From contig JAUQWM010000046.1 of assembly GCA_030835125.1 (NCBI GenBank), forward strand, positions 43,728 to 107,727: a stretch of DNA of 64,000 nucleotides, given 5' to 3'. Shown piece by piece: positions 61,570-64,000 of the stretch. Source of the stretch: Gemmatimonadaceae bacterium (GTDB lineage Bacteria > Gemmatimonadota > Gemmatimonadetes > Gemmatimonadales > Gemmatimonadaceae). A program made the translations under genes and the position numbers. Under the pieces are notes generated by a model. The model was not told the origin of the DNA. It saw only the letters and a list, made by a program, of their open reading frames with translations, and did no database searches. Each line of letters starts with the position of its first letter. The first letter of the stretch is position 1.

Positions 61570-62042
61570 GGGATCGCGAGGAAGCCGACTGCCGACCGCT
61601 CGTTCAGGCCCAGCCAATCGGCGTCATCGGCGTCGGTGTCATCGATGCCTGAGCCGTTAAGTGCCGCCATAACGCGGGGACCTCGTCTGGATGCGAATGC
61701 GAACTGCCTCGACGTCCAGTGGGGACGTTCCGCAGTGTCACCTGACTTGCCGTGTCCGGAAGCAGCTAACTTAGCAACGCACAATGGGGCGCCGCGTCGG
61801 GTCGATCGTGGCGCACTTGCGGCAGGTGATGGACAGGTGATACAAACGAACGACTCCGGATGGCGGAGGTCGTGGTCATCGGCCCTGGGTGGCTGCGGCC
61901 AAAGGCAAGTCTCTGCAAGGACTTACGACGTCCGCCGCCTTTCGGACGCGACCCGTGGTGGGGAAGCTGCGGGAGAACGGCTCCTGCGTAAGGACTGGCA
62001 TCGACTGGCACCGTAGAACCTCCGAACAAACGGGCGGACACC
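61570..62042. promoter_or_regulatory. Intergenic region before CDP-sugar epimerase gene
   Basis: About 470 bases without a convincing gene. A weak sigma-54-like site TGGCGC-ACTTG-CGGCA keeps GG-N10-GC at 61809-61824. A short direct repeat ACTGGCA-TCG-ACTGGCA lies near 61997-62013. No clear -10/-35 pair was seen. Confidence 0.35.
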
Positions 62043-63089
62043 TTGAGCGAGCGCATTCTCATCACCGGTGGCGCAGGATTCATCGGGATCAACCTGGCGG
62101 CGCGCGAACTGGCCGCGGGCAAGTCGGTCACGATCCTCGACAACTTCTCCCGCCGTGGCAGCGACCTGAACGCGGCCTGGCTTCGCGAGGCCCATGCGGG
62201 CTCGCGCCTTCGTGTCGTCCACGCCGACGTCCGCACGGACCTCGACGTACTGCAGAAGGAGGTGGACCGCGCCGACGTGGTCTTCCACCTGGCGGCCCAG
62301 GTCGCGGTGACCCTCTCGGTGACCGACCCCAGGCACGATTTCGAGGTGAACGCGCTGGGGACATTCAACGTGCTCGATGCCGCACGCCGGCGACCCACAC
62401 CACCGATCGTCGTGTACGCGTCGACCAACAAGGTGTACGGAAAGATGGCGGACGTCGCCATTGTGGAGCACGGCGATCGGTACGCCTATCGCGACCTTCC
62501 CGATGGCGTGGACGAGTCCCGGCCGCTGGAGTTCTACTCGCCCTACGGATGCTCGAAGGGCGCCGGGGACCAGTACATGATGGACTTCGACCGGATCTAC
62601 GGTGTGCCGACGGTGGTGTTCCGGCAGTCCTGCATCTACGGGACGCACCAGTTCGGCATCGAGGACCAAGGGTGGCTGGCGTGGTTTGCCATCTGCGCGC
62701 TTCGCAACGATCCGGTGACGATCTTCGGGGACGGTCGCCAGGTGCGCGACACGCTCTTCATCGACGACCTGAACGAGGCATATTCCCTGGCCGTGCAGCA
62801 CATCGACAAGACGCGCGGGAAGGCCTACAACATCGGTGGCGGCCCGCGAAACACGCTGTCCCTGCTGGAGCTCCTTGGCATGTTGCGTGACGAGTTCTCG
62901 TTGCCGCTGTCTCCGGCGAGTGCCGACTGGCGTCCCGGGGACCAGTTGGTGTACGTGAGCGACATCCGTCGCGCAGCCGCCGACTTCGGCTGGACTCCCC
63001 GCACGTCTCCGGTCGAGGGCGTGGAGCGGATGATCTCGTGGCTGCGCCAGAACAGGGCGCTGCTCGATACCTTCGCGGCCGCGGCCTGA
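62043..63089 (+). CDS. CDP-paratose 2-epimerase-like NAD-dependent epimerase
   Basis: The 348-residue SDR enzyme has ITGGAGFIGINLAARELA and the diagnostic YASTNKVYG, with Tyr-x3-Lys in YSPYGCSKGAGDQYM. The STNKVYG motif marks CDP-paratose/tyvelose 2-epimerase relatives. It makes a 3,6-dideoxyhexose or related precursor. The start is TTG 62043, with a GGCGGA purine stretch just upstream. The next GT2 gene starts 24 bases after its stop. Confidence 0.85.
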   Translation: MSERILITGGAGFIGINLAARELAAGKSVTILDNFSRRGSDLNAAWLREAHAGSRLRVVHADVRTDLDVLQKEVDRADVVFHLAAQVAVTLSVTDPRHDFEVNALGTFNVLDAARRRPTPPIVVYASTNKVYGKMADVAIVEHGDRYAYRDLPDGVDESRPLEFYSPYGCSKGAGDQYMMDFDRIYGVPTVVFRQSCIYGTHQFGIEDQGWLAWFAICALRNDPVTIFGDGRQVRDTLFIDDLNEAYSLAVQHIDKTRGKAYNIGGGPRNTLSLLELLGMLRDEFSLPLSPASADWRPGDQLVYVSDIRRAAADFGWTPRTSPVEGVERMISWLRQNRALLDTFAAAA

Positions 63090-63112
63090 CCGGCACCCAC
63101 ACCGACACGACG

Positions 63113-63895
63113 ATGATCAGCCTTTCGGTGGTGATCCCGGCGCGCAACGAAGCGGCGAACATGGCCCGCGTGCTCGAGGACCTGAATGCCACGATCGCAA
63201 CCCTGCGCGGCCATACCGTGGAAGTCATCGTGGTCGATGACGGCTCCACGGACGACACGGTACGGATTGCCGAGTCCCTGGGCGCCCGGGTGATCCGGAA
63301 CACCAGCCGGGCGCACGGGAAAGGCATCGCCCTGCGGCTCGGGTTCGACGCGGCCGGGGGCGACGTCCTCGCCATGATGGACGCCGACTACTCGCACCGG
63401 GCGGAGGAACTGCCGCGTTTCCTCGAGGCCATCCAGGATCAGAGCGTCGGCCTCGTGATCGGTTCGCGAGTCATCGGCGGCAGCGAGGAGTACACGCACA
63501 TCCGGGCCCTCGGGAACGTGTTCCTGAGCGCGACCCTCGGCCTCTGCACGGGCCGGTACCTCTCGGACGCGCTCAACGGCTTCAAGGTGTTCCGGCGGTC
63601 GATCTACCAGGAGTTCCCGTTCAACGCGGCGAACTTCGAGATCGAGATCGAGATCATCGCGAACACGCTGCGCAGCGGCTACCGGATCATCGAGGTGCTG
63701 AGCCACGAGCGCGCGCGGGCCGGCGGCGAGGCGAAGTCCCGGGTCGTCAGGCACGGGACGCGCTTCCTGGCGCGGATCCTCTTCGAGGGCGCGAAGGGCG
63801 TCAAGCCGGCTCCCGGGCGCCAGCGGACGCCGGACGAGGCCGTCATCGGCGCGCGCGCCCCGAGGGCACCGGCCGCGACCACCGGGGCGCCCTGA
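63113..63895 (+). CDS. Glycosyltransferase family 2 (polyprenyl-phosphate type)
   Basis: The 260-residue GT-A enzyme has SVVIPARNEAANMARVL, IIVVDDGSTDDT-like VIVVDDGSTDDT and the metal site MMDADYSHRAEELPRF. ALNGFKVFRRS and NFEIEIEIIANTLRSG are found in polyprenyl-phosphate mannose synthase-like proteins. Unlike the copy at 51726 it has no membrane helices. It is the last complete gene and its stop is followed by a hairpin. Confidence 0.85.
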   Translation: MISLSVVIPARNEAANMARVLEDLNATIATLRGHTVEVIVVDDGSTDDTVRIAESLGARVIRNTSRAHGKGIALRLGFDAAGGDVLAMMDADYSHRAEELPRFLEAIQDQSVGLVIGSRVIGGSEEYTHIRALGNVFLSATLGLCTGRYLSDALNGFKVFRRSIYQEFPFNAANFEIEIEIIANTLRSGYRIIEVLSHERARAGGEAKSRVVRHGTRFLARILFEGAKGVKPAPGRQRTPDEAVIGARAPRAPAATTGAP

Positions 63896-63906
63896 CGTCG
63901 CGACCA

Positions 63907-63935
63907 CCGGACTCGTCAGGCATTCGCGAGTCCGG
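63907..63935 (+). other. Hairpin after last GT2 gene
   Basis: Perfect 9-bp stem CCGGACTCG (63907-63915) / CGAGTCCGG (63927-63935) with an 11-base loop. One copy of CGTCAGGC starts in the left arm. No T-run follows, so termination is uncertain. The last 65 bases hold more GC-rich inverted repeats but no gene. Confidence 0.45.
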
Positions 63936-64000
63936 GCAAGCGGGACGCCCGGGCCGACCGTCCCCGGGCTTGCGCTCGTCCGGCCCCCCGGGCGCCCGGC

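Larger units (their letters stand above)
485..63921. repeat. Dispersed octamer CGTYAGGC (about 55 copies on both strands)
   Basis: CGTTAGGC or its complement starts at 485, 1094, 2333, 3323, 4542, 8971, 13474, 15768, 17536, 19306, 26329, 32679, 33475, 44244, 50010, 52477, 58761 and 61068. CGTCAGGC or its complement starts at 3422, 4219, 4704, 7788, 8460, 10467, 10667, 11005, 11860, 14854, 16439, 17110, 17896, 20133, 28720, 33629, 35601, 36040, 36231, 36852, 37163, 39644, 40870, 42927, 43791, 45858, 46157, 50971, 51962, 53305, 54182, 54593, 55973, 58165, 58296, 63745 and 63914. Orientation is close to even (29 plus, 26 minus). Most copies lie inside genes. The list was made by eye and may miss a few. 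Confidence 0.75.

Noticed and set aside
485..63921. CGTYAGGC considered as a KOPS- or Chi-like polar motif
   Set aside because: The two orientations are nearly equal across the window, unlike polar replichore motifs. A larger region would be needed to exclude weak skew.

Overview
The window is very GC-rich and gene-dense. Intergenic gaps are short, GTG and TTG starts are common, and 4-8 bp stop/start overlaps are frequent. Protein styles suggest a Gemmatimonadota-like bacterium: a short group-2-like sigma-70 factor, a MoxR/VWA pair, a DAHP synthase-chorismate mutase fusion, and an EPS locus beside a sigma-54 activator. That placement is inference from style only; no rRNA or marker gene is present. 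No tRNA, rRNA, CRISPR array, transposase or prophage gene was seen.

Region 1 (1-33 kb) is mostly housekeeping. It opens with the end of a cobalamin adenosyltransferase and aroB, a sigma factor with a strong terminator, the glycolate oxidase operon glcDEF, an atypical HAD protein, a YgfZ-type protein and a small lipoprotein. A MoxR-like AAA+ ATPase and a VWA protein follow, separated by an acetyltransferase, a cytidylate-kinase-like protein and an MFS transporter. Next is a homoserine dehydrogenase / threonine synthase / MoaD-like sulfur carrier / MoeB-rhodanese cluster, then a NicO-type permease, a minimal MutY, a GGDEF protein, citrate synthase, a TauE/SafE permease and a class V aminotransferase.

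Region 2 (24.7-64 kb) is a large surface-polysaccharide island. It begins with a histidine kinase and an NtrC-type sigma-54 activator, followed by a tyrosine autokinase (Wzc-like), an export protein (Wza-like) and an initiating sugar transferase. A leftward operon carries a Wzx flippase, a GT4, an epimerase, a NodB deacetylase, a GT2 and two small membrane proteins. The island continues with further glycosyltransferases, two UGM-like flavoproteins, an oxidoreductase-GT2 fusion, a UbiA-type prenyl-phosphate transferase, several GT-C membrane enzymes, an LPG-synthase-like membrane protein, a sulfatase-like protein and sugar epimerases. An aromatic biosynthesis fusion (DAHPS-CM) and a CmoA-like methyltransferase lie within it. 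Sequences resembling sigma-54 promoters lie upstream of the autokinase, the export gene and other island genes, which suggests that the adjacent activator controls the locus.

Two features are not explained by genes. The first is a dispersed octamer CGTYAGGC, found about 55 times on both strands, roughly once per 1.2 kb. It accounts for many of the otherwise rare TTA leucine codons and often sits across stop/start junctions. The second is several short arrays of heptanucleotide repeats in intergenic gaps.
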